Source: Kalaharituber pfeilii
Taxonomy: Eukaryota > Ascomycota > Pezizomycetes > Pezizales > Pezizaceae
Reading direction: 5' to 3'
DNA: 28,022 bases
NCBI GenBank assembly: GCA_015179045.1
Contig: WHUZ01000213.1
Location: 1 to 28,022 of the forward strand
Under the pieces are notes generated by a model that saw only the letters and a program-made list of their open reading frames with translations, searched no databases and was not told where the DNA came from. Both the position numbers and the translations under genes were made by a program. Below are positions 1-11,068 of this stretch, piece by piece (position 1 is the stretch's first letter; each line of letters starts with the position of its first letter).

Positions 1-2300
1 CTGCACAACTAGTGAGATAATCAGCCACTTGGTCTTTCTAGCTATCTTAGTAGAAGTTTCGAGAGAGAAGTTCTTGTGTTTAGTACATACCCCAGTGTCT
101 AGCCACATTACTGTTGTAGTACTATCATAATACTTCCAGTCGATATTGCTTGAGTATTCTAAGGAGTTCATCATCATTCCTTCTTTATTTGTTACAGTTG
201 ACTCCAGAGATATCAGCCTACATATCTTCTGCCTCACCTGCCTTTTCATCAATTAGAAGTTGCCCATCCTTAAATAGTTGTTCAATGCTGCCAGAGGTGG
301 CATTACTAGTTTATTGAAAGAGGGCATCCACTTTGCCATTAAGCTTTCCTGGAACATATTTGATGAGGTAGTTAAATTCAGAAAGTTTCTGGCTCCAGTT
401 GGCTTGCCGGCTATTAAAATATTATTTGGTAGTGAAGTACTTTAGTCCGTAATGGTCAGTAAAGACAGTAAACTTAATTCCTAGCAACTTTATCCTCCAT
501 TTCTTATACAGATAATCAAAGATTGCTAGTAGTTCTTTGTTATGGATAGGGTAGTTTCATTCAGTGGGGGTCAGTAATCGAGAGTAGTAGTCGCATAGGT
601 GCAGAATGGCAATGTTGTCCTTGATATGATATTGGCTTAAGACACTAGCTAATGCCTGGTCTGAGCAGTCAGTTTCCACAATCATAGGTAGGGATCGATC
701 GAACTGTTATAGTATGGGAGCAGTTATAAACTTATCTTTGAGTTCCTTAAAAGTACCTTGCTGCTCTGCCTCTCATGTAAGAAGTATGTTTCTACTCAAG
801 GTCGTAAGTGGTCAAGTAGTAGTAGAATAGTTTAGAATAAATTGGCAGTAGTAGTTAGCAAAGCCTAGGAAGGCTTATACCTTCTTTTTCTTTATTAGCT
901 GTAGCTAGTCGTGAATAGTAGAGAGTTTGGCTAGATCCATCTTAATCTTAAGGGCATTAATCAGATGACTAAGGAACATGGTTTTATGCACATAGAACTT
1001 GTACTTAGTTAGATTGATCGCTAGCTTATATTTGCTTAATTTAGCAAGCACTTTTTTTACTATCCTTTGATAGTCTCATTCGGTTTTGCCTTTATAGATT
1101 AAGATATTGTCCAAATACTAAACAACTTCATCGATGCCAATGAGGACCTGATCCATTATTTCTTGTAAGGAAGTAGGCACATTGATAAGTCCAAATGGCA
1201 TGACTGTGTACTGAAATAGGCCTTTGGATGTTTTGAAAGCCATCTTCTATTCATTACCTAACTTTATCTGGATAAGATTATAGCCATTTTTGAGATCAAG
1301 TTTGGTAAACTATTTACTACCTTAGGTCTTCTTGAGGAGTTCCAACATTAAGAGCAGAGGATATTTATTCGGAATGGTAAGTTTATTTAGTACCCTGTAG
1401 TCAATGCATAGTCGGAGTGACCCATCTTTCTTCTGTATAAAAAGAATGAGTGAAGCTGCTTTCAACCTTGACCTTTGTATCTTTCCTGTTAATAGGTGTT
1501 TATTGATATACCTCTGAAGGGCCTCATCTTCTTTCTAAGTCATCTTATATACTGGACTATAGGGAGGCTTCAAATTTGAGTTCTCGAACAGGATTTCATA
1601 ATCCTAGCTTCAGTGAGGAGGTAAATGGCATGCCTGTTCATCAGAAAAAATATTAGAGTATCACGAGTAGTACTCATGTACATCAAGTAACAACAGAATA
1701 TCACCCTCCTCAAAGGTATCATTAAATTCAGAAAGAACAAAAATAGAAGGCAAATCAATGTAAATGCAAGGAATATCAAACATGCTATACCTCCAAGTGC
1801 CATTAATGCAATCAATAGAAAAACTATTTTCCTTTAACTAAGACAAACTGATGATATATTCTCTATTGCCGATATCCATAACTTCAGCGTCAAAATTAAA
1901 AACCAATTCCTTGCCTATGGGTAAGTTCCATATAAAAGAAGAAATGAAATCAATAGAGACCTTATCAGACTTTCCTAGAATGTTAATAGAATATATATAA
2001 TCCAAAGCAGAAGAAACAGATTCAGGAACTGGTATACCAGAAAATGAAAACAAAGTATTCATAACAAAAGAACCACCAGAGAGGAGAGAACCATCACCTT
2101 GCTTGATTTTCACAGCTCTTGCTCATGGCCTCAATCCCAATTTCTTACCCAATGTTAGAGAAACAATCGGTACAGAGGCTACACAGTTCACAATAGCCCT
2201 GATGGTCCTTCCAGTTTTGTATTTTACCTCACAACTGAGGAGGTTGCTATGACAGGGGGTCCTACCAGGCTAAGCAGGATCTCCACCTAGTTTTCCAAAT
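1..2300 (-). pseudogene. pol of Ty3/gypsy element (protease, RT, RNase H, start of integrase), inactivated
   Basis: Reading from about 2300 down to 1 in one frame gives a protease-like segment with N-C-V-A at 2177-2188 where D-S/T-G-A is expected. RT motifs follow: [13 protein letters not shown] near 1430-1390, FTKLDLKNGYNLI near 1310-1270, MPFGL near 1200, and YLDN at 1106-1117 where YLDD is catalytic. The RNase H start is seen as ETDCSDQALASVLSQ near 690-650. The integrase zinc-binding segment reads YYNSNVARHW at 92-121. Stops replace Trp, Gln or Arg codons, for example TAG before YLDN at 1118-1120. The frame itself is nearly free of indels, so the damage is almost all point transitions, as RIP produces. 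It is a non-functional relic. Confidence 0.9.
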
Positions 2301-4152
2301 CAGACAACTCAATAATCCTTTTAGATTCATTAATAGCCTGTATCTTAAGGTAGCCTTTATCTATTCTTTTCTTTTTGGGCTGTGAGCTGTATGACTCTAA
2401 GGCATTTATCACCCCTTTGTCTTCCTTTTTGGACTTTTTTGCTTGCTCATTGTCCTTTTCCTAAGGCCGCTGGCTCCACCACTTCCTTTCGTGACATGAC
2501 ATGATCTTGTACCCATTCTTTCTACACTTGATGCAGTGGTTAGCGGCCCTCTTTTCCTGGATAAGTTCTTTTAGGACTCGATTATCTTTCTGTTTGTTCT
2601 TCGAGGTGAAAGAGGCAGTGTCTCTTTTCGAAGGCGTAGAGCTGCTGCCCAAGTTCCTTCTTGAGGTGTGAGTTAGTAGAGGTTATTTGTTCAAGGAGAT
2701 AACATTATCTACAATTTCAGTGGCCATTTCCTTCCATAGCTCCCAATTCTTCTTACAACTAGGGTAGCTAGAGAGGAGTCGTCACACTTCATCGTTAATA
2801 TTAGCTGATACGTAGGAGATGAGGACAGGGTCAGAGATTTTTACTATGCTGTTGTATTCATCAATTTCAATTAAGAAGTCCTGTATATGCCTTGTTTACT
2901 TCATAGTCTAAATCTTTCAGGCAGCTTTGGTGATAGCTGCAGAATTTTGGAACTTCTTGCATAGGGTAGCAAGCATATTATGATATATGATAGGAGGATG
3001 TTGTTGAACAAGAGTGAGAGCAGGGCCTTTCAAATGGGAAGAGAGTGAATTATAATACTCTTGGTTACTAATAAGACGCTGGCTTTAGATCCAGCACTTG
3101 ACTTGGTAGAAAAAGTTATCCAGCTCCTTTGCATCTCTACCCTACTTGTTGGAAGCAGAAATTTTGGATAAGGGCAAGGCACTCCAGGGCATCTGCATGC
3201 TGGCTGTGAAATGAGGTGGCAGTAGAAGAGGAGAAGTCAAGTCTTGTAGTCTTTAGGACATACGAGGAGGTAGGCAAGAGGGAGGAGCACCAGTACTACT
3301 AGCACCTAGCAGAGAAGATTTTCTAGAAGAACTTCCTGCCAACCCCCCTGGGCCTGGATTTGGTCTGGTAGAAGGTGCTAAGCATTGCTGTTATTGCAAT
3401 AATTGTTGAGGCTGCAGGGTAGCTACTGGTTGGAATGATGGCTACTGTAGCATTTGATTCCACATGCTAGCCAGTAGCTGACCCAACTGGTCCATCATGG
3501 CCAATAGTTCTTGTTGGCTTTAGGAGAATGGAGTAGATACATTACCTTAAAATGCTTGAGTCAGGAGATCTATACAGTCACATACTTGGGTGATATGTTG
3601 TCCTAGCTTACTATAGTGGCAATTCATGTAGTCCTTAATTTGCTGGTTCATGTTTACCTATTCCTTTCGGAGGTTGGCTATGTTTGTGGCGGCTTGTTCA
3701 GCCTCGGTCCTGGCTTCTACTATTTTTTCATATACTGTCTGACCCATAGTTGTGGCAAGTTGGTGAACCTTCTGTCGAAGGGCGGGGTCTTCTACTTAGA
3801 TAGTGACAGGACTTGTAGGGTTAAATACCCTCCTCAGTAGAGAGCTTACTCAAGGGTAGTTGGGTGTTGGAGCATGAATCTTTGTGACCTTTCCTAGCTT
3901 AGGGATGCGGATTTGTTGTCACTTTTCTGCAGCATGCTTGAAAATATTAGCAGGGTTAGTATAGCTAAGTACTAAACTACTGTAAGTGCTTTCTATATCA
4001 TCCTCAGCATAGTCATCATCCTCATATGTAGAGGAGGTAGAGAGAGGTTTTGGCTACTGCTTTACAGTGTATTCCCTTGCCAGCTCTTGAACCTCTATAG
4101 AGAGGTCACTCCAGATGAGCAGGAATCTAGAGGAGCCTTCTTGAGCTGACAT
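2224..4152 (-). pseudogene. gag of Ty3/gypsy element, inactivated
   Basis: The frame starts with an ATG at 4152 (MSAQEGSSR) and runs about 640 codons to a TAA at 2224. A Gln/Pro/Ser-rich middle precedes a capsid-like part (AKELDNFFYQVKCW near 3130, EYYNSLSSHLKGPALTLVQQ near 3040). A nucleocapsid zinc knuckle sits at 2494-2535. There are about a dozen in-frame stops, mostly at sites where Gln or Trp would fit. The length and order match Gag of Ty3/gypsy elements, which forms the particle that packages the element RNA. The family call rests mostly on the linked pol, since gag itself is poorly conserved. Confidence 0.8.
2494..2535 (-). other. degenerate CCHC zinc knuckle of Gag
   Basis: The translated motif is C-x2-C-x4-Y-x4-C (CIKCRKNGYKIMSC). 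The retroviral/retrotransposon nucleocapsid consensus is C-x2-C-x4-H-x4-C, so the histidine ligand reads Tyr. CAC/CAT to TAC/TAT is a single C-to-T change, consistent with RIP. The spacing is otherwise exact. Confidence 0.85.
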
Positions 4153-4299
4153 TGTAGAGGCAGGATGGATATAGGAGAAGCAGTATAATATTATAAGTAT
4201 GAGATGCTCGGCTTCACCGTATATTAGAAATGGGTATTATGGCTATGGAGGCATATATATAATGAACCAGAAGGGCAGCTACTCAGCCTGGGTGTGCAG

Positions 4300-4779
4300 T
4301 GGAGTTGAGCAATTCATGAGTATAATGAGGAAACAATAGATTTCAGAATAATAGAGAACTTAGAAAACTGCTAGTATCTTAATTCCTCTAACTATATTAT
4401 CACCAGCCAGTGCTTATATAGACTTTAGTGTAGTCATACATAACTAGTCAACAAATGAATAAATAACTAGTAATATAGCAATTTCTTATTAATGCCAATA
4501 GGTACACATAATAGAAACATGTAAAAATAATATGGATGTAAGATAATGCTATGTACTATTAGTGCATGTATGTATATATTAGTTTTTAATAAGCTGAGTA
4601 CATTGCAGACCCGGAGGTAATGTTTGATATATACTTCTTTAGTACTACCCTATTCAATAAAGAAATGAATCTACTGCTAAACCTAATGGGTAATTACTCC
4701 AGTCTATTAGCATTAGTCTTATGTAACAATTCAGGGTAAGTGTTTCCCAATATGGATAAGTCTTACTGTAGCTGTAACA
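4300..4779 (-). repeat. putative 5' LTR of the Ty3/gypsy element
   Basis: This non-coding stretch lies directly upstream of gag in the element's orientation. The minus strand begins TGTTACAGC at 4779-4771, a common LTR start, and has a TATA-like TATATAA at 4414-4420. A second TGTTACA occurs at 4722-4728, so the exact edge is uncertain, and the inner edge near 4300 is only estimated. The partner LTR is outside the window, so the call cannot be confirmed by self-comparison. Confidence 0.35.
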
Positions 4780-4979
4780 AATTCCCAATAGCTCTATCTT
4801 ATATTTATACAATTAAGAATTACCAAAAGTTTATTATTGTAAATAGAAATACTAGTAGAGGTAGTAGGAGTCAGTATATAGAAATGGTAGTTATATAGAT
4901 AAAGAATAGTAATCCTATACTCAAACTCAAGATACTAGCAAGTGCTTAGTTGAAGTAACTAATTTCATAATTGTAAGTA

Positions 4980-6554
4980 ACGATTAATTGAACTGTCATA
5001 GTATAAAGGTATTAATAAAGCTTGCTACTTTGCCTCATCTAAATAAAGAGTATGTTTGTAGTTAAAGCTTATAAGTAGTTAGATTATAAGAAAGTAAATT
5101 AGATTAGTAGTAGTAGTTGAAGATAAATTGGTAGCAGTAGTTTGTAAAACTTAGAAGGCTTATATCTTCTTTCTCAGCTGTAGTCAATTATAAATAGTAG
5201 AAAGTTTGGACAAGTATATCTTAATCTTAAGGCTATCAATAAAATAACTAAGAAATATAGTTTTATATATATAGAACTTATACTATAAGTCTATATTTAC
5301 TCAATCTCAATGAGTACTTTTCTACTATTCTTTTAAAGTCTTATTTAGACTTACTTTTATAGATTAAGAGTCTAGATACTAAATAACGCTACTAATATAA
5401 GTAGAAGTCTCATCTATTATTTCTTTAAAGAAGGCAAGTATATGAATAAGTTTGAAAGCTATGACTAAGTACTTTGAATAAGCTTTTACATATATCTAAT
5501 AGCTACTATTTATTACTTGACTTAATTTATATAGGATTGTAAATATTATTGAGATCGAGTTTAGTAATCTATTTATTGCTTTAGATCTTTGCTAATATTA
5601 AACATAATAAGTATTTGGTTGAAATAATTACTTTGCTTAGTACTTTTATAATTAATATATAATTGGAAGTAGTATTTACATTAGTCTAAATTAGTCTAAG
5701 TTAGTTTCTTAGTATAGGTTTTTATTTTAAACTTACTCTAACAAGTTAGTTTTTTTTTTTAGTAAAACTTATCTAATAATTTGAAAATAAAGCTAAAAAC
5801 TAACTTAGATAGGAATTATTTATATAGTAAAATATAAAATTTTCAACTTGTATCTATTTTAACTTATTAATTTAAGTTTTTTAATATGAAAAAAACTAAC
5901 TTATTAGCTAAATCAATTTAGTTTAAAGAAGAAAACTTAACTTGTACTGAACTACCAATAAGTTAAACTAATAGATACTTATAACCAATACAAATACTAG
6001 TTAGAGAGACTTATCTAGCTTCTAAAAGAGTAAGTAAAGCTGCTTTGAACTTTGACCTTCATATTTTCTCTCTTAGTTAGTATTTAATAATATACTTCTA
6101 AAGAGCCCTATTATCTTCTCAGATATACTAGATTATAGAAAGACTTTGTATTTGGATTCTTAAAAAGGAATTTCATCATTCTAGCTTTGGTAAGGAAGTA
6201 AGTAGTATACTTATTTCTTAAGAAAAAAAATTAATATACTATAAGTACTAGTACTTACATATATTAGTTTATAAAATATTATCCTGTTTAAGGAAATTAC
6301 TAGAAAGAACTAAAAGCAACTTAATATAAGTACAAGAACTATTAAACATCTTATATAATAATATATTTACTAATATTTATAAATTTAAATTAAACTTAAA
6401 GACAAATATCTTATTCCCTTAATAATAGTTTAGAACAAAAGATGAAACAAAGTTAATAGAGACTTATCAAACTTTTTTTAGAATGCTATTAACTCAGATA
6501 CAATTAATAATACTTCTACTAATATTTATAACTTTAATGTTAAGATTAAAAACA
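4980..6554 (-). mobile_element. second, heavily decayed copy of the same Ty3/gypsy pol region
   Basis: This stretch aligns by eye with 680-2000 of the first copy, in the same orientation. 5186-5280 matches 896-1005 (AGCTGTAG, then AATAGTAGA, then TTAATCTTAAG and TAGAACTT), and 6010-6260 matches 1447-1690. It is much more A+T-rich and has small deletions, so no reading frame survives. An extra stretch of about 330 bp, 5680-6010, has no counterpart in the first copy. The end next to the tyrosine-recombinase element (6516-6554) resembles copy-1 positions 1865-1905, which are also represented at 6367-6401, so the left flank is internally rearranged. Confidence 0.8.
5680..6010. repeat. A+T-rich insertion inside the decayed pol copy, also related to 27740-27830
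   Basis: Compared with the first pol copy, about 330 extra bases lie between the parts that match 1405 and 1447. The left part contains CTAAGTTAGTTT followed by TTAGTATAGGTTTTT and resembles 27750-27800 (GCTAAGTTAGTTT, AGTATAAGTTTTTTA). This suggests a dispersed repeat. Its type cannot be told after this much mutation. Confidence 0.4.
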
Positions 6555-6806
6555 TTTGGCGGTTTAACCGCAAGCTAATGGGAGGCTCGAGAGCAGCCAC
6601 TAGAACCCTCAAGACTACGGAAGAGAGGGCAAGCCACTAGTGGGTGCTACCAAGCTATAGCACAGTCCCTCTCTAGTTGGTTTCCCGTTTTGGGTGATCT
6701 CTTTTGTAGTAGTCATGGGCAGGCAGCGAAGGGATGCTCAGTATATAGAAAGGGTGAGGGAGACGCTGGTCCTCCCTCTTCAAGCCATGTGAGTTGTGAA
6801 ATCACC
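6555..6806 (+). repeat. split direct repeat A1
   Basis: The 252-bp left terminal repeat is nearly identical to A2 (10816-11068). Both begin ATTTGGC and end GAAATCACC. Differences are mainly transitions. It contains a short hairpin, GAGGGAG (6756-6762) pairing with CTCCCTC (6772-6778), conserved in A2. Confidence 0.92.
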
Positions 6807-6852
6807 TCCTATACTTTCATTTTTCTATACATATATGCCCCAGTATCTTATG

Positions 6853-7910
6853 ACCAGTCGCAACTACAGAACTTGCTCACAAACCTCTCGCTTACAAACA
6901 CCAGATGCTATATCGACATCCACCATGTACGCTAGGCCATCTGCTGGGCAAATGAGTTTGTTCATCGAACAAGTCCCAGAAACCTCACCAGCAAACCAGA
7001 ATGCAGCACCCGCCACAGCACCCTCCGCAGTACTCTCCATGGCTATAAACGAGGATAGAATTGTACAACGGGTGCTACAGGGCCTCTTGGCTACATAGCA
7101 ATGGGCAATCCTAGCAGAACCAATAATACTATCCTCGGAGGTATTACAGAATGAGGGTAATGACCTCCGCACTCTCCTCCTTCACACAGAATACCCAGCA
7201 GTAGACCCGGCTATCTGGCGAGAGATACTGGAGGGCCGTTTCAAGGTGAAGAACCTCTTAAAGATCAATGCCTCCTTCTACCTCCTTATTGTGGCAAGGA
7301 AGCGGAAACAAGAAACCTGGACATTGGGACCATACAAAATCCCAACAACCACCCGCGATGTAGAGATCGAGGAATACCGCTCAATTCATACGCTTATGCA
7401 GCCTTTCGAGGTATATTGCCAGGCTCTGGTCCAATTTGCCCCATAGGGCATCAAGCTCTACCTGAGCGCAGCTCTAACCTTTTATAGGCACCACTTATAT
7501 GACCTCTACCATCTGCATACATGGGAAAGCATCCGAGTTTTCTACATGGCATTTCATCAAAAAAGGATCCTCTTCAATGTCTATGACCCTCAAGGCTGGT
7601 GGGAACAGGATCCCATACTGCAACATCTATTAATGAGATGCCTACTATGAATGTCGACAGAGCACCTACTGGCAAGCGACGCAAAATGCCAAAAATCATA
7701 GGGAGCACCAGCAGTACTGTCACAAGGCCCAAGCTCCACCCCATGCTTCCACTTCAATCAGGGCACATGCAGAAGCCCAAACTGCCGATATGCAAACATC
7801 TGTATTTCATGCGCCAAACCCCACCCAAATTGCCAATAAGGTGCCAATGCACTGGCTACGGGAGTAAATGCAACATTATTTATGGATCATATCCAAGCCT
7901 CGAGCTAGTA
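6853..7910 (+). pseudogene. gag-like ORF of the tyrosine-recombinase retroelement, with stops
   Basis: One frame runs from an ATG at 6853 (MTSRNYRTC) with interruptions at 7096 (TAG), 7444 (TAG), about 7648 (TGA), about 7699 (TAG) and about 7839 (TAA). Removing none of these, the frame still reads as continuous protein-like sequence. Near 7740-7838 it encodes a Cys/His cluster, CFHFNQGTCRSPNCRY followed by C-x2-C and H-x3-C, like the Cys-rich nucleic-acid-binding motif seen after the gag-like part of fungal DIRS-type elements. It would act as the structural or RNA-binding protein. The Trp/Gln-to-stop changes are consistent with C-to-T/G-to-A mutation. The exact start is a guess, because several ATGs are in frame. 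Confidence 0.7.
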
Positions 7911-8029
7911 ATTAGAGGGAGGATTACTAGGGGTAGCAATTAAATCAAATGATTATCCTAGCTCGGAATCCTCTGTATATTTTCCATATCACATGACGTC
8001 CCACAGTAACTATCCTGCAAAAATTAACC

Positions 8030-9541
8030 TAGGCCTGCTTCAGGCTGAAGGTTGGGCCTGCTGGCTAAAGAACTACCCAGACCGCTATTATGTTAATATA
8101 CTTATAAGAATAATCTAATATGGGGCCAAGATAGGCTACATCGGGCCAGCCCAGCAGATCTTAAGCAAAAACCTCCCATCTGCAAACGACGCCCCACAGG
8201 TCCTTATGAAAGACCTCCAAGAGCAGATTTCCCATGGATGGGTTGGTCAGGTCGCAGTACTACTAGAGAACTTTTATCTTCTCCCTCCTAGGCCTTGTCG
8301 CAAAAGCTGATAGAGGCTGGCGGAGGATATACCACCTATTACACCCACATGACAACTCAGTCAACGACCACATACCACTCTCGTGGGCACACTCGTATAT
8401 GTCAAGTTTGACGAAGCACTTGCGGCAGTGGCAAAAAAAGGGAAGGGTGCCATTCTGGTAAAACGAGATTTAGCTAATGCATTCCGCCATATCCCAGTGT
8501 CCCCCGAGGACTGATGGCTACTAGGCTTCTCCTGGAAAGGAAGCTGGTGGTATGACAAGTACCTACCATTCGGCCTCCGGACCTCGCCCTTCATTTTTGA
8601 TCTATTCGCAAAAGGGCTACAATGGATTCTGGAAAACGAGAAAGGCTGGGAGGACATACTCCAATACCTAGACGACTTCTTAAAGATGCTAGATCCACAT
8701 GCGGATGCAAGTCAGTATGAGCAAGATTTCACGAAAAATCTGCGGAATCTCGGATTCGAAATCAAGGAGTCCAAAAGCCTATGGTCGACAGTAGCCGAAT
8801 TCCTAGGAATTCTAATAGATACGAATGCCATGCAAGCACGCCTACCATCAGATAAGCACGCAAAGGCACTCCTACTCCTGAGGCTCTACCTCAAACGCCG
8901 GTCACTAACCCTACTCGAACTTCAATCGTTAACGAGTTTCCTATCGTTTGCGGCAAAAGTGGTATCTATGGGCCGTACCTTCCTGAGACGCCTATATAAT
9001 GCGCTTTCATCTTACTCTGCACCTAATCGAAGGTGCCATATCACCGCCGACATGCGAGCAGATCTGCACTGGTGGCTAAATTTCCTCCCATTCTGGGACG
9101 GAGTGTCAATTATCCACGCCAATCGGCGAGAATTCGCTCTTTGGACTGACGCCTCAGGACGTAAAGGAATTGGGGGGTATTACCTATCAAAAGAGGAGAC
9201 TCAATGTATGACCTCACGACTATTCCACTGGAAAACGCCTTTTCCACGAGAGTGCCTCGCAGGCATCGGGACAAGCACATAAACTTCAAGGAGATGGCCG
9301 TAGTCCTCCACTCCCTCCGGCGTTGGGGAAAAATATGGCATGGTGCTCGCGTGCACATCCACAATGACAACACCGCAGTGGTAAATGGCCTCGCTAGGCG
9401 AACAATGAAAGGGCCGCAATAGACCCCTCCGGAAAATCAATCTTCTGAGTGCAAAGGAGGATATTGAGTTGATTGTTCATTGGATACCCACAGGGGAAAA
9501 CACACTAGCAGATGCTTTATCCGGTTCGAGTTCAAGAAAGT
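8030..9541 (+). pseudogene. reverse transcriptase-RNase H of the tyrosine-recombinase retroelement, frameshifted
   Basis: The RT part reads GWACWLKNYPDRYY and YIGPAQQILSKNLPSAN near 8050-8190, then IYHLLHPHDNSVND near 8330, AILVKRDLANAFRHIPVSP near 8450-8505, LPFGLRTSPFIFD near 8570, and an intact catalytic YLDDF at 8665-8679. RNase H follows with LWTDASGRKGIGGYY near 9140, NFKEMAVVLHSLRRWG near 9285, HIHNDNTAVVNGL near 9355 and WIPTGENTLADALSG near 9480. The RT fingers and the -FGLRTSPF- motif are of the DIRS type, not Ty3. Stops occur at about 8128, 8308 and 8512 (the last where Trp is expected). Frame changes occur near 8285 and 8390, and a compensating pair lies near 9255 and 9415. The largest unbroken segment is 8686-9282. 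Confidence 0.88.
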
Positions 9542-10543
9542 AGCTAACCTTGCACCACAGCTGTCCAGGTTACAGACGCCCAAGTCACATATGACCTACC
9601 AGAGTCATAGTATAACGACGTTCCAAACCTCCCATGACAAGTAGCCAGATACCTCTGGTGGGGACTCTCAGCCACCACCAGACGAATATACCATACTGCG
9701 AGACGGGAATATGCACTCTTTTGCGCCCTCTCCAGTGCCAACCCCTTCCCTACAACTGCAATGATGCTCTGTGAGTGGGTCGCCTCTCTAGCAGAAAAAG
9801 TCAAAATAGAGACTATGAAGCTATACTTCACTAGACTGCAGTCCCTGCATGTGGACCTAGGCCACTCAGTCGAAGCCTTCTAGGACCTGAGGCTCCAAGG
9901 ATATTAAGAGCTATTAAACGTTTTCATGGGGAAACCCGGCACGTCGAGAGAGACTACCATTACGAGGGACCTCCTCCTCCAGATAGTGGACCAGTTCGGC
10001 CGATCACTGGACGATATAGCATTACATGCTGCCTTTTGCTTAGCCTTCGCAGGGTTCTTACGGGTTGGAGAATTCACCTGGTCAACCTGGGAGCAGGACG
10101 CCCCACAATGGCACCTCACCCGCAGGTCCATCCAATTCGCGGAGTCACGGGTATACGTGACTCTGCCGGCAAGTAAGACTGACCCTTCCGGCGCGGAATA
10201 ACCCTCACAGTCGCAGCAGCTGGAGATGCGGCATGCCCGGTAACCTCCCTCCAACGGCTGTACCAGCTGGCACTAGCAGCACCAGAAGCCCCACTCTTTT
10301 CTCGTCAAAACGGGCTTCCATTTACACGGGATTCATGTGGTGAATACACTCCGCCGTATACTGGGTCAGCTAGGCATAGGTGGCCAGTACTCAGGCCACT
10401 CCTTCCATAGAAGGGCTGCAACCTCAGCGCAGAGGGCAGGGCTATCGAAGGAAGAGATTCAGCTGCTAGGAAGATGGAAATCAGAGGCATACCAGTGGTA
10501 TATCGAGGTCTATCCGGAGCATGTTTTTCAACTCGCACGGTGA
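9542..10543 (+). pseudogene. tyrosine recombinase (integrase) of the retroelement, inactivated
   Basis: The SAM-like N-terminal domain begins near 9638 (ARYLWWGLSATTRRIYHTA). The catalytic domain shows the first Arg in FLRVGE (Arg codon 10061-10063), Lys in LPASKTD near 10170, the box GHSFHRRAATS at 10394-10426, then LLGRWKSEAYQWYI with the expected nucleophilic Tyr. The HxxR box normally reads HSFR; here the Arg is His (codon CAT at 10406-10408), a single G-to-A step from CGT. Two in-frame stops lie near 9881 and 9905, and the frame shifts near 10190 and again near 10325. This enzyme would recombine a circular cDNA into the genome. Family assignment is firm; the copy is dead. Confidence 0.88.
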
Positions 10544-10607
10544 CTGCATCATCCTCAGTAGCTCCCTGCCACCGCATAGCAGCAGTGAGTATCTTTGGGG
10601 TCCGGTT

Positions 10608-10815
10608 TGGGGGTACTTCGGTTTGCCCCTGCTTAGTCAGTGAAATGACTGACTAAGCATAGGCATTAGGGGCTACAAACCTCTTGAGTCGATTTCCGCA
10701 ACCTAAAGAGCATGGATAGGATGCCTCCTCATTTGTTTTTCTTGTCTTTTTTCTGTCATGTATTCCACATAGCAATTCATGTTTGTTTCGAATCAAAGTA
10801 GCCAAGGACTATTAG
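10608..10815 (+). repeat. split direct repeat B1
   Basis: About 208 bp directly following the recombinase ORF and directly abutting A2. It is nearly identical to B2 (11118-11326). It contains a 12-bp inverted repeat, 10630-10641 with 10648-10659 (TGCTTAGTCAGT / ACTGACTAAGCA). Most B1/B2 differences are transitions at CpG in B2 that read TpG or CpA in B1. Confidence 0.92.
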
Positions 10816-11068
10816 ATTTGGCAGTTCAACTACAAGCTAATGGGAGGCTCGAGAGTAGCCACCAGAACCCTTGAGACTACAGAAGAGAGGGCAAGCCACT
10901 AGTGGGTGCTACTAAGCCACAGCATAATCCCTCTCTACTTGGTTTCTCGTTTTAGGTGATCTCTTTTATGGTAGTCATGGACAAGCAGCGAAGGGATGCT
11001 CAGTATATAGAAGGGGTGAGGGAGACGCTGGTCCTCCCTCTCCAAGCCGCGTGAGTTATGAAATCACC
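10816..11068 (+). repeat. split direct repeat A2
   Basis: About 253 bp, the second copy of A1, placed between the two B repeats as expected for Ngaro/PAT-like elements. It starts ATTTGGC right at the end of B1, with no spacer. Confidence 0.92.

Larger units (their letters stand above)
1..4779 (-). mobile_element. RIP-damaged Ty3/gypsy LTR retrotransposon, 3' end beyond window
   Basis: A gag-pol retrotransposon read on the minus strand. Gag starts near 4152, a zinc knuckle lies at 2494-2535, a protease-like site at 2177-2188, reverse transcriptase at about 1560-1000, RNase H at about 760-430, and the integrase zinc-binding region at about 92-121. The domain order (protease, RT, RNase H, integrase) is that of Ty3/gypsy elements. 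Pol codons lie in the -1 frame relative to gag, which would fit programmed frameshifting, although an indel could give the same picture. Dozens of in-frame stops occur where Trp, Gln or Arg is expected, and several active-site residues are changed by transitions, so the copy is dead. The rest of integrase and the other LTR lie before position 1. Confidence 0.9.

Noticed and set aside
1570..1815. Open minus-strand frame of 81 codons in the Ty3 element
   Set aside because: It is a shadow in another frame of the pol gene; the true pol frame is continuous with 1838-2113 and the RT motifs.
9904..10254. Open minus-strand frame of 116 codons opposite the recombinase
   Set aside because: It is antisense to clear tyrosine recombinase sequence on the plus strand.
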